5,382 bases of DNA from Clostridia bacterium (GTDB lineage: Bacteria > Bacillota > Clostridia > Christensenellales > QALW01), in contig JAGCSD010000201.1 of NCBI GenBank assembly GCA_017964345.1, positions 1 through 5,382 of the forward strand. Reading direction: 5' to 3'. Position 1 is the first letter of the stretch. Each line of letters opens with the position of its first letter. The notes under the pieces are model-generated. The model searched no databases and was not told the DNA's origin. It worked only from the letters and a program-made list of their open reading frames with translations. Both the position numbers and the translations under genes were made by a program. Shown here in pieces: positions 1-5,382 of this stretch.

Positions 1-192
1 GGCGTGCGGTTCGCCTCCGGCGATCATCAGGATCAGAAACGCGTGATGACGCCCGCGGACGCTAAGACCGCCGGTTCGGATTACATCGTGGTAGGACGTC
101 CGATCACTTTGGCGGACGATCCCGTGGAGGCGTACCGGCAATGCTTAAACGACTTTGTGGATGAAAGGAGAAAAGAAAATGGAACTTGCTGA
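1..192 (+). CDS. pyrF: Orotidine 5'-phosphate decarboxylase, C-terminal part (5' end outside window)
   Basis: This is the 3' end of the enzyme that decarboxylates OMP to UMP, the last step of de novo UMP synthesis in the cytoplasm. The frame is open from base 1, so the GTG at position 4 is an internal codon and not a start. The 63 visible residues carry the typical end of the TIM barrel: GVRF at residues 1-4, DQKRVMTP at 11-18, and VVGRPIT at 30-36. In the family the arginine of the GRPIT motif (here R33) contacts the substrate phosphate. The DP of ADDP and the closing helix follow. The last ten or so residues ([10 protein letters not shown]) are read from the pyrE ribosome binding site and start, because the two genes overlap by 14 nt. 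The stop is TGA at 190-192. Assignment is very secure; only the missing front limits it. Confidence 0.95.
   Translation, partial: GVRFASGDHQDQKRVMTPADAKTAGSDYIVVGRPITLADDPVEAYRQCLNDFVDERRKENGTC
164..170 (+). promoter_or_regulatory. Ribosome binding site of pyrE
   Basis: AAAGGAG lies 8 nt before the ATG at 179, inside the last codons of pyrF. It decides the pyrE start: the upstream in-frame TTG at 155 would place this site inside the gene and has no comparable site of its own. Confidence 0.8.
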
Positions 193-823
193 ACGGATCG
201 CGGAGGATTTATTGAAAATTCAAGCGGTATTTTTCCGCCCCGAGGAGCCGTTTCTCTGGGCGAGCGGTATCAAAAGCCCCGTTTACTGCGATAATCGTCT
301 GACGTTGAGCTTTCCGGACGTGCGCGCGGACGTGGAGGAAGGGTTGAAAACGCTGATCGAAACGAACTTCCCGGACGCTGAGGCGCTGATGGGAACCTCG
401 ACCGCCGGTATCGCGCACGCGGCGATCACCGCGCATTTGATGGATCTGCCCATGGGCTATGTGCGCTCCGGCGCTAAAGATCACGGGCGGAAAAATCAGA
501 TCGAAGGCAAACTTGAAAAAGGGCAAAAGGTCGTAGTGGTGGAAGATTTGATCTCTACCGGCGGCAGTGTGCTGGAGGTCGTGGATGTTTTGCGCGAAAA
601 CGGCGCCGAAGTGCTGGGCGTCGTATCGATCTTTACCTATCGCATGAAAAAAGGCGTGGAACGTCTGCAAAAAGCGCAGGTCAAAGCCCGCTGTCTGACC
701 GATTTTGACACTGTAACGCGCGTCGCCGCAGAAAAGGGTTATATCCGTTCCGGCGACGTAGAACGCTTACTTGCTTTTCGCGACAACCCTGCGGACGAGA
801 GCTGGATCGGAGGCATCCAATGA
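179..823 (+). CDS. pyrE: Orotate phosphoribosyltransferase
   Basis: This enzyme transfers ribose 5-phosphate from PRPP to orotate, giving OMP, the substrate of the PyrF encoded just upstream. The protein has 214 residues, normal for bacterial PyrE. The PRPP-binding motif [13 protein letters not shown] spans residues 118-130, with the acidic pair E122-D123. The flexible catalytic loop is at about 96-110 ([16 protein letters not shown]), with R96, K100 and H102 matching the family's catalytic arginine, lysine and histidine. The VRS and NQIEG pattern resembles the Bacillus-type enzyme more than the enteric one. The N-terminal substrate region [16 protein letters not shown] (25-40) is also typical. 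The ATG at 179 is preferred for its AAAGGAG site. The gene starts inside pyrF and its TGA overlaps the pyrB start (ATGA at 820-823), so coupling in one operon is likely. Confidence 0.97.
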   Translation: MELAERIAEDLLKIQAVFFRPEEPFLWASGIKSPVYCDNRLTLSFPDVRADVEEGLKTLIETNFPDAEALMGTSTAGIAHAAITAHLMDLPMGYVRSGAKDHGRKNQIEGKLEKGQKVVVVEDLISTGGSVLEVVDVLRENGAEVLGVVSIFTYRMKKGVERLQKAQVKARCLTDFDTVTRVAAEKGYIRSGDVERLLAFRDNPADESWIGGIQ

Positions 824-1098
824 AGCATTTACTTGATATTGCCGATTTATCGGTAGAAGACATTGACGAACTGATGCGGACGGCGGAAGACATAATCTCC
901 CGCCCTGCCGCTTATATGCACGTATGTGCAGGGAAAAAACTGGCGACGCTGTTCTTCGAACCGTCCACGCGCACGCGGCTGAGCTTTGAAAGCGCTATGT
1001 ATGAACTCGGCGGGAACGTGCTGTCCATGGCGGACGCCGGCTCTTCTTCCGCCGCCAAGGGGGAAAGCGTAGCCGACACCGCGCGCACGGTCGGCTGT

Positions 1099-1101
1099 TA
1101 A
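1099..1101 (+). other. Internal in-frame TAA stop codon in pyrB
   Basis: The reading frame from 820 runs ACG GTC GGC TGT TAA GCC GAT ATC, i.e. TVGC-stop-ADI. The E. coli catalytic chain has Tyr98 at this place, followed by a similar V/A-D-x-I-x-MRHP segment, so TAT or TAC is the likely ancestral codon. TAA also serves as the ordinary terminal stop of pyrI (2154-2156) and potD (2746-2748), so a changed genetic code is not supported. Confidence 0.95.
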
Positions 1102-1127
1102 GCCGATATCATTGCCATGCGCCATCC

Positions 1128-1135
1128 TAAGGAGG
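1128..1135 (+). promoter_or_regulatory. Internal Shine-Dalgarno-like TAAGGAGG within pyrB
   Basis: A full-strength ribosome binding sequence lies 26 nt after the internal stop and 11 nt before an in-frame GTG (codon 110, 1147-1149). Reinitiation there would give a 198-residue C-terminal fragment. However, the bases also encode the conserved P-K-E-G of the RHPKEG motif, so the match may simply follow from codon choice. It is described here because it sits just after the stop. Confidence 0.35.
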
Positions 1136-1722
1136 GCGCGGCGCGTGTGGCGTCGCTGCACGCGGGCGTACCGGTTATTAACGCCGGCGACGGCGGACAT
1201 TGTCACCCAACGCAGACGCTGGCGGATCTTTTAACCATCCGGCGGCAAAAGGGCGGATTCAGCGGCTTGACCGTCGGCTTCTGCGGCGATCTGAAATTCG
1301 GGCGCACGGTGCATTCGCTGATCCAAGCGCTGGCGCGCTATGAAAATCTTTCGTTCGTCTTGATCTCGCCGGAAGAGCTGAAACTGCCCTCGTATGTCAA
1401 AAAAGACATTCTGCAGGCGCGCGAAATCCCTTACGAACAGACGACGGACTTGGAAAGCGCCATGCCGCGCCTCGATATTCTCTATATGACGCGTGTTCAG
1501 CGCGAACGGTTTTTTAACGAGGAAGACTATCTGCGCCTGAAGGACAGCTATATTCTGACGCCCGAAAAGCTGACGCACGCAAAGAAAAATCTCTGCATCA
1601 TGCATCCGCTGCCGCGCGTGAACGAAATCAGCGTCCGCGTGGATGACGACGCGCGCGCGTGCTATTTTGAACAGGTGCTATGCGGCAAATATATGCGCAT
1701 GGCGTTGATTCTCAAATTACTC

Positions 1723-1729
1723 AAGGAGG
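1723..1729 (+). promoter_or_regulatory. Ribosome binding site of pyrI
   Basis: AAGGAGG lies 10 nt before the ATG at 1740, inside the end of pyrB. It selects that ATG over the upstream in-frame start at 1680, which would add 20 residues unlike any PyrI N-terminus. Confidence 0.8.
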
Positions 1730-1739
1730 CGGAAAGCAA

Positions 1740-2156
1740 ATGAATGTCGATGCGATTCAGAACGGCGTGGTGATCGACCACATCACCGCGGGATGCGGTA
1801 TGAAACTCTATGAACTGCTTCACTTGGATACGCTGGACGCCACGGTAGCGATCATGAAAAACGTGCCCAGCCGTAAAATGGGGCGAAAGGATATCATCAA
1901 GATCGACGCGGATATTTTTGTGGATCTGGACGTGATCGGTTATGTGGACCCGAACGCCACGATCAACATTATCCGCGACGGCGCGGTGGCGGACAAGCGC
2001 ACGATCGGCACGCCCGAAACGCTGAAAAACGTCATTTTCTGCAAAAATCCGCGCTGTATCACGCAGACGGAGCAGGAACTCGATCATATCTTCCGCCTGA
2101 CCGACCGGGAACAGAAAATTTATCGCTGTATCTACTGCGAAACACGTAATTCGTAA
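1740..2156 (+). CDS. pyrI: Aspartate carbamoyltransferase regulatory subunit
   Basis: PyrI is the non-catalytic chain of the class B ATCase holoenzyme. It binds nucleotide effectors in its N-terminal domain and contacts PyrB through a C-terminal zinc domain. The protein has 138 residues, slightly shorter than the 153-residue E. coli chain. The allosteric domain begins with [16 protein letters not shown] (3-18). The zinc ligands are C101, C106, C130 and C133, with exactly the spacing of the E. coli set (C109, C114, C138, C141). The start overlaps the pyrB stop (ATGA at 1740-1743) and follows AAGGAGG, so its translation is probably coupled to pyrB. If ribosomes leave pyrB at codon 94, about 640 nt before this start would be poorly translated and PyrI output may drop. 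The pyrI frame itself is intact, as expected if the pyrB lesion is recent or not real. Confidence 0.97.
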   Translation: MNVDAIQNGVVIDHITAGCGMKLYELLHLDTLDATVAIMKNVPSRKMGRKDIIKIDADIFVDLDVIGYVDPNATINIIRDGAVADKRTIGTPETLKNVIFCKNPRCITQTEQELDHIFRLTDREQKIYRCIYCETRNS

Positions 2157-2198
2157 CGCTGCCTTCTAATCTGCAAGATATCACTGTTTTCAAGATAC

Positions 2199-2240
2199 AA
2201 AAAACGCCATCGCGCACTTTACGTGCCAATAGCGTTTTTT
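2199..2240. terminator. Probable bidirectional intrinsic terminator between convergent operons
   Basis: AAAAAACGC at 2199-2207 pairs perfectly with GCGTTTTTT at 2232-2240. A further AT/AT pairing and an inner GCAC/GTGC stem (2214-2217 with 2223-2226) close around a 5-nt loop. Each strand ends in six T after the GC part of the stem, so the same hairpin can stop pyrI transcription on + and the pot operon on -. The GC part of the stem is short and the inner helix is interrupted, so efficiency is uncertain. The rest of 2157-2250 shows nothing else. Confidence 0.75.
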
Positions 2241-2250
2241 ATTTCGCTTT

Positions 2251-2742
2251 TCAGATTTTTATGATTTTCACGCCCCGCCGCTCGGCGTACTGATAGGTAT
2301 ACTGCGTGCCGCCGGGTCTGCCGCAATAATAGGCGATCAAAATATCGGAATGGTCGACCATATACGCGTCGCGGAAGTGCATACAGCCGGTCACATCACG
2401 GTCGAACAGCGTCGTGACCTGATCCGCCCGCGCCAAGATATCCCGATACACCGCCTGCTGACGTTTGTTCCAGCGGGCGCTTTGATCGCCGCAGGGTAAA
2501 ACCATTTCCAAGAAAACGTCCTTCGTGCGTTTTTGGCGCAAAACCGCCTGCGCCGCCAACGTATCAAACCCCAGTGCGCCGCCGCAGAGGAAGCGTTTAA
2601 CTCCCGCATTGATCAGCCTGTCAAGCTCTTCATCCAATCGGCATTCTAAAAACGCCTGTTTTTCCTGTGCAAGGATGCGATGCCCGGTAAAACAGGCGGT
2701 CAACTCGAACGACAGCGTTTCATGCCGCAGCGCACGTTCCAT
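2251..2742 (-). CDS. SLOG-fold protein of the YpsA / DUF1273 type
   Basis: This is a 163-residue predicted cytoplasmic protein of the SLOG superfamily (Rossmann-like folds related to DprA and LOG proteins that are thought to bind nucleotide-derived ligands). Seen in the sequence: FTGHR at 18-22 after a first beta strand, CGGALGFDTLAA at 53-64 (the glycine-rich ligand loop), LPCGDQSARW at 82-91 (like the P-x-Q-x-W stretch of YpsA relatives), MVDHSDILIAYY at 128-139, and GGT at 144-146. There is no signal peptide or membrane segment. The start ATG (2740-2742) lies 3 nt after the potD stop, with only a weak GGAA-type site, so its translation probably depends on coupling to potD. Its molecular function is unknown. 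B. subtilis YpsA has been linked to cell division, but this protein is too distant for that role to be assumed. It ends at the shared terminator region. Confidence 0.85.
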   Translation of the reverse strand: MERALRHETLSFELTACFTGHRILAQEKQAFLECRLDEELDRLINAGVKRFLCGGALGFDTLAAQAVLRQKRTKDVFLEMVLPCGDQSARWNKRQQAVYRDILARADQVTTLFDRDVTGCMHFRDAYMVDHSDILIAYYCGRPGGTQYTYQYAERRGVKIIKI

Positions 2743-2745
2743 AGT

Positions 2746-4128
2746 TTAATTCCAATACCGTGCACGGCGGCGTTTGCGCAGAGCAAGACCGATCAGTCCC
2801 GCCGCGATCAGACCCGCCAAGCTCAGGCACAGCACCGGCAGAACGACGCCGACGCCCTGATCCTGTATTTTCAGACTGTCCCAGCATTCGTTCAAGTATG
2901 CCTGCGTATCGTCATCCAAACACAGGAAACCCTCGGTATCGAAGCGAAACACGCCTTCACCGTAGAGAAGATCATAGCCGTCCTCGCTGATCTCGTTTTC
3001 CACAAAATACTGGTAATACGGGTCCTCCTGTACCTTGAGATTGGGAGAGCCGTAACAGATATATTCCGCGTTGATCGCCGCTATATTCTTCGTGGGATCC
3101 TCGTCAACGGAAAGCATGAAATTGATATATTCCTCTGCGATCTCCGGGTGCTTGGACGACGTGGGCACGCACATGGCGTCAAGGAACGAGTTGGTGCCTT
3201 CTTCCGGATAAAAGATCGCCAGCTCATAGTCCTCACAGTTCCACATCATCGTGAAATAGTCGCCGGTATAGTACGGCGCGATCGCCGCGTTGCCGCTTTC
3301 TATCTTATTGAATACTTCGTCCATGACGTATTTCTGAATCAGCGGCTGCTGTTCTTTCATCATGGCAAGGGCACGGTCATACAATTCTTTACCGCCCTCG
3401 TCGTTGACCGAGTAATTGACATAGCTGACCTCGCCGTCATACGCATCCTGCGCCATCATGCGAAACTGTGCCGTGGCGAACGCGTCGCGGGAATTGTTGA
3501 ACTGCAGAATACCCAAATCCCGATACTTCGGATTCCACAGAATACCCCAGCCCTCGGATTCAAACGCATCCCGGTCAAAATCCTCAAACGCCTCTTCCAA
3601 AAGCGTCACATTATAAATGATACCGACTTTGCAGAACGTATAGGTTGCCGAATAGACGACCTCTTCTCCGTTTTCGATCAAATAGGTAACGTTTTCCGCC
3701 CGATAGTCTTCTCCGATGTTCTGATAGTTGGGAATGTTGTCCAAATTCAGCGGACGAATCAGTTCCTCTTTGACGAGCTTGGAGATCATGTAATCCGACG
3801 GGATGATGACGTCGTAGGACGCCGCGGACGTCGTCATTTTGGCGTACATTTCCTCGTTGGAAGAATATGTCGTATAGTTGACGCGCACCTGTTTGCCCGG
3901 ATGCGCTTCAGCGTAATATTCTTCAAACGCGGCGTTGATATCCACATACGGGATTTCCGTCACGTTGCCGTCCTCGTCCTCGTATTCCCAAAACCCGTCG
4001 CCGTCGGAAATATATTCGCCCCAGTTGAACACGTTAAGCGTCACCACATCCTCGGTTTCACCGGCGCAGCCGGCAAACAGGAGCGCCGGGAAAAGCAAAC
4101 AGAGAACAAGAGAAAGAAACCGTTTCAT
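2746..4128 (-). CDS. potD: Spermidine/putrescine ABC transporter substrate-binding lipoprotein with a C-terminal membrane segment
   Basis: PotD captures polyamines outside the membrane and hands them to PotB/PotC. The 460 residues begin with a lipoprotein signal: basic start MKR, hydrophobic core, and LFAGC with the lipid-accepting cysteine at C21. The mature part matches PotD: LNVFNWGEY (31-39; W36, E38 and Y39 align with ligand residues of E. coli PotD), TTYSSNEEMYAKM (86-98), YDVIIPSDYM (105-114; S111 and Y113), FNNSRDAF (210-217), APYYTGD (284-290), GTNSFLDAM (311-319; D317), and YGSPNL (359-364). Two departures stand out. An acidic insert at about 41-63 follows the first strand. The C-terminus carries a hydrophobic stretch at about 425-450 followed by RKRRRARYWN. 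The E. coli protein is about 348 residues and has no such tail. Start ATG at 4126-4128 has AGGAGG at 4136-4141 and overlaps the potC stop by ATGA. The exact polyamine transported cannot be told. Confidence 0.92.
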   Translation of the reverse strand: MKRFLSLVLCLLFPALLFAGCAGETEDVVTLNVFNWGEYISDGDGFWEYEDEDGNVTEIPYVDINAAFEEYYAEAHPGKQVRVNYTTYSSNEEMYAKMTTSAASYDVIIPSDYMISKLVKEELIRPLNLDNIPNYQNIGEDYRAENVTYLIENGEEVVYSATYTFCKVGIIYNVTLLEEAFEDFDRDAFESEGWGILWNPKYRDLGILQFNNSRDAFATAQFRMMAQDAYDGEVSYVNYSVNDEGGKELYDRALAMMKEQQPLIQKYVMDEVFNKIESGNAAIAPYYTGDYFTMMWNCEDYELAIFYPEEGTNSFLDAMCVPTSSKHPEIAEEYINFMLSVDEDPTKNIAAINAEYICYGSPNLKVQEDPYYQYFVENEISEDGYDLLYGEGVFRFDTEGFLCLDDDTQAYLNECWDSLKIQDQGVGVVLPVLCLSLAGLIAAGLIGLALRKRRRARYWN

Positions 4129-4976
4129 TTGTTTGCCTCCTGCCGTTTTTTCAGTTTGCGCGCCTGCCGCCGCGCCGCGCGCTCGGTGCGCGTGGAAGCT
4201 AAGTTCGTCAGCACCAACAGAATAAAGATCGCCACGATCATAAACGTGGAGAGCGCATACATATCCGGCGTGACCGTGCCCTTGCCGGTCATGGAATAGA
4301 TCAGAAGCGGCAGCGTCTGCACCGTTGCTTTCGGGCGCACGAAATAGCTGATGACAAAATCGTCAAACGACATCGTGAACGCCATGATCATGCCCGTTAA
4401 AATACCCGGCAAAAGTTGAGGCAGTTCCACCTTGAAAAACGCTTGGATCGGTCTGCATCCGAGGTCGAGCGCCGCTTCGGTCTGAGAAACGTCCATTTGC
4501 CGGATCTTCGGCAGGACCGACAGGATCACGTACGGCAGACTGAACGTAATATGCGCGATCAGAAGCGCGATCATATCCACCGTGTCATCGCCCTTCAGGA
4601 AACGGAGTCCCGTCAGCGTGCCCATGAACAAAAACGCCATGGAAACCGCCGTGACGATATCCGGGTTGACCATCGGGATGTTCGTGACCGTCATGACCGT
4701 ACTGCGGAACGCTTTGCTTCTCAGCTTGCTGATGCCCAGCGCCGCCAGCGTGCCCACCAGCGTGGCAACGACCGAGGACGTCACGGCGATCACAAGGGAA
4801 TTGATCAGCGCCTTGTGCGCGCCCGCGTTGGAGATGATCGACTGATACCATTTAAGCGAGAAGCCCCCGAATACGCCGGTGCTTTCCAGCGAGTTAAAGG
4901 AAAAGAAAATCAAAATCACGATCGGCGCATACAGCAGCGCAAAGCATACGATCAGCCATGTTTTGTTCGCTTTCAT
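4125..4976 (-). CDS. potC: Spermidine/putrescine ABC transporter permease PotC
   Basis: This is one of the two membrane permease subunits that form the polyamine channel. The 283 residues contain about six hydrophobic segments, near 7-28, 57-82, 100-122, 134-155, 190-212 and 242-260. The cytoplasmic EAA loop that docks on the ATPase is EAALDLGCRPIQAFFKVELP at 167-186. The conserved stretch MSFDDFVISYF (202-212) is characteristic of PotC and related PotI-type permeases. The C-terminus ends in a strongly basic tail (262-283, rich in R and K), somewhat longer than in E. coli PotC. The start ATG at 4974-4976 follows GGGAGGG at 4985-4991 (8-nt spacing) and overlaps the potB stop by ATGA. The gene is in turn coupled to potD by a second ATGA overlap. 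Assignment as PotC and not PotB rests on the DDFVISYF motif and its place after potB. Confidence 0.94.
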   Translation of the reverse strand: MKANKTWLIVCFALLYAPIVILIFFSFNSLESTGVFGGFSLKWYQSIISNAGAHKALINSLVIAVTSSVVATLVGTLAALGISKLRSKAFRSTVMTVTNIPMVNPDIVTAVSMAFLFMGTLTGLRFLKGDDTVDMIALLIAHITFSLPYVILSVLPKIRQMDVSQTEAALDLGCRPIQAFFKVELPQLLPGILTGMIMAFTMSFDDFVISYFVRPKATVQTLPLLIYSMTGKGTVTPDMYALSTFMIVAIFILLVLTNLASTRTERAARRQARKLKKRQEANK

Positions 4977-5382
4977 GCCATCAGCCCTCCCGCGCCCGCG
5001 TCTTCCTCATCGGTAAAGTGGTTCATGATCAATGTGCTGACCACGATCAGAAGCATCAACACCAAGGAGAGCGTGGCGCCCTTGTTGTAATCGGCACTGA
5101 TCGACAGAATGCGCGCTTCGATCGCGTCGCCGATCAGATAGGTGCCCGCACCGCCCAAACGCTGGGAAATATAGAACGTACTGACGCAAGGCACAAACAC
5201 CATCGTGATGCCCGACACGATACCCGAAAGGCTCAGCGGCACGATGACCTTCGTCAGCGCCTGAAACGCGTTGCATCCGAGGTCGCGCGCGGCTTCGACA
5301 AGGCGCACGTCTAATTTTGTCAAGACCGAATAGATCGTCAGGATCATGTAAGGTAAAAAGTCATATACCATACCGAGAATAA
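4973..5382 (-). CDS. potB: Spermidine/putrescine ABC transporter permease PotB, C-terminal part (5' end outside window)
   Basis: This is the C-terminal half of the partner permease of PotC. The frame remains open to the window edge, and residues ILG precede the first visible Met in a segment typical of PotB (MVYDFLPYMILTIYSVL), so the ATG at 5369-5371 is internal and the true start is off the right edge. In the 135 visible residues the EAA loop begins EAARDLGCNAFQALTKVIVP at about residues 29-48, followed by SLSGIVSGITMVFVPCVSTFYIS, a membrane segment with PotB-like character. A last hydrophobic segment (ATLSLVLMLLIVVSTLIM) and a short acidic tail follow. The stop TGA at 4973-4975 overlaps the potC ATG. 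A potA ATPase gene would be expected further upstream, outside the window. Confidence 0.92.
   Translation of the reverse strand, partial: ILGMVYDFLPYMILTIYSVLTKLDVRLVEAARDLGCNAFQALTKVIVPLSLSGIVSGITMVFVPCVSTFYISQRLGGAGTYLIGDAIEARILSISADYNKGATLSLVLMLLIVVSTLIMNHFTDEEDAGAGGLMA

Larger units (their letters stand above)
820..1743 (+). pseudogene. pyrB: Aspartate carbamoyltransferase catalytic subunit, interrupted by an in-frame TAA at codon 94
   Basis: The gene encodes the catalytic chain that joins carbamoyl phosphate and aspartate, the committed step of pyrimidine synthesis. Read through the stop it spans 307 codons plus its terminal TGA, the normal family length. The first part (93 residues) holds the carbamoyl phosphate motif FFEPSTRTRLSFE (S49-T50-R51-T52-R53) and the mobile loop with S76 and K80. 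After TAA at 1099-1101 the same frame continues with RHPKEGAAR (R101), [11 protein letters not shown] (H129, Q132), [11 protein letters not shown] (R162), TRVQRERF (R225, Q227) and HPLPR (262-266). By alignment with the E. coli chain these match R105, H134, Q137, R167, R229 and Q231. No frameshift is needed and no active-site residue is lost, so a single base change in a Tyr codon explains the stop. The start ATG at 820 overlaps the pyrE stop and has CGGAGG at 808-813. The 3' end overlaps pyrI by ATGA. Family identity is certain; whether a functional product is made is uncertain. Confidence 0.93.

Noticed and set aside
155..178. Upstream TTG as an earlier pyrE start
   Set aside because: It would place the AAAGGAG ribosome binding site inside the gene and add eight residues (MWMKGEKK) not expected at a PyrE N-terminus.
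1099..1101. Stop-codon reassignment (TAA read as Tyr) in this organism
   Set aside because: TAA is the natural terminal codon of pyrI and of potD, and each is followed by DNA consistent with a gene end. One internal case does not support a changed code.
1680..1739. N-terminally extended pyrI
   Set aside because: The extra residues overlap the pyrB end and do not look like PyrI. The ATG at 1740 has a good ribosome binding site and the usual ATGA coupling.
1117..1743. ATG at 1117 as the start of a separate gene after the pyrB stop
   Set aside because: This Met is part of the conserved AMRHPKEG motif of PyrB, in the same frame as the first part, and no ribosome binding site precedes it. It is the rest of pyrB, not a separate gene.
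2174..2197. CAAGATA repeated at 2174-2180 and 2191-2197
   Set aside because: A 7-nt repeat in AT-rich intergenic DNA is easily due to chance, and there is no adjacent promoter or operator for it to serve.
2680..4299. A 539-codon open frame on the + strand, opposite potD
   Set aside because: It is antisense to potD, which has clear family motifs, a lipobox and a ribosome binding site. The + frame stays open because of codon bias in the real gene, and its translation is low-complexity, rich in R, H and V, and resembles no family I know.
4454..5285. A 14-nt direct repeat (TGCATCCGAGGTCG) at 4454-4467 and 5272-5285
   Set aside because: Both copies encode the DLGC part of the EAA loop in the homologous permeases PotC and PotB, so the similarity is explained by protein homology.

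Overview
The window looks like chromosomal DNA of an anaerobic Firmicute of the class Clostridia, with a GC content of roughly half. This rests on a pyrimidine operon with linked pyrB and pyrI, strong AGGAGG-type ribosome binding sites, a Gram-positive-type PyrE active-site loop, a lipoprotein PotD and a YpsA/DUF1273-type SLOG gene. The genus cannot be named from the sequence alone.

Left half (1-2156, + strand): the end of a de novo pyrimidine biosynthesis operon, in the order pyrF (3' end only), pyrE, pyrB, pyrI. The genes overlap: 14 nt between pyrF and pyrE, and 4-nt ATGA overlaps for pyrE/pyrB and pyrB/pyrI. This suggests one translationally coupled transcript whose promoter lies left of the window. 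PyrB and PyrI together would form a regulated aspartate transcarbamoylase, PyrE adds ribose-5-phosphate to orotate, and PyrF decarboxylates OMP to UMP.

The most striking feature is an in-frame TAA at codon 94 of pyrB (1099-1101). It sits where the family normally has tyrosine, inside an otherwise intact and well conserved gene. Either pyrB is freshly broken, or the base is a sequencing error, or expression depends on readthrough or reinitiation. A near-perfect internal Shine-Dalgarno sequence lies 26 nt past the stop.

Middle (2157-2250): a short convergent intergenic region with a hairpin that has A-rich and T-rich flanks, probably a terminator serving both strands.

Right half (2251-5382, - strand, transcribed right to left): a polyamine ABC transporter operon in the order potB (5' end outside the window), potC, potD, followed 3 nt later by a small SLOG-fold gene. 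potB/potC and potC/potD have ATGA overlaps. PotB and PotC are the two permease subunits and PotD is the surface substrate-binding protein. The ATPase gene potA would be expected beyond position 5382. PotD is unusual in having both a lipoprotein signal and a C-terminal membrane segment with a basic tail.

There are no RNA genes, insertion sequences, CRISPR arrays or phage genes, and no gene-free stretch exceeds about 100 bases. I see no convincing wholly new system. The points worth a second look are the pyrB stop, the doubly anchored PotD, and the SLOG gene attached to a polyamine transporter.
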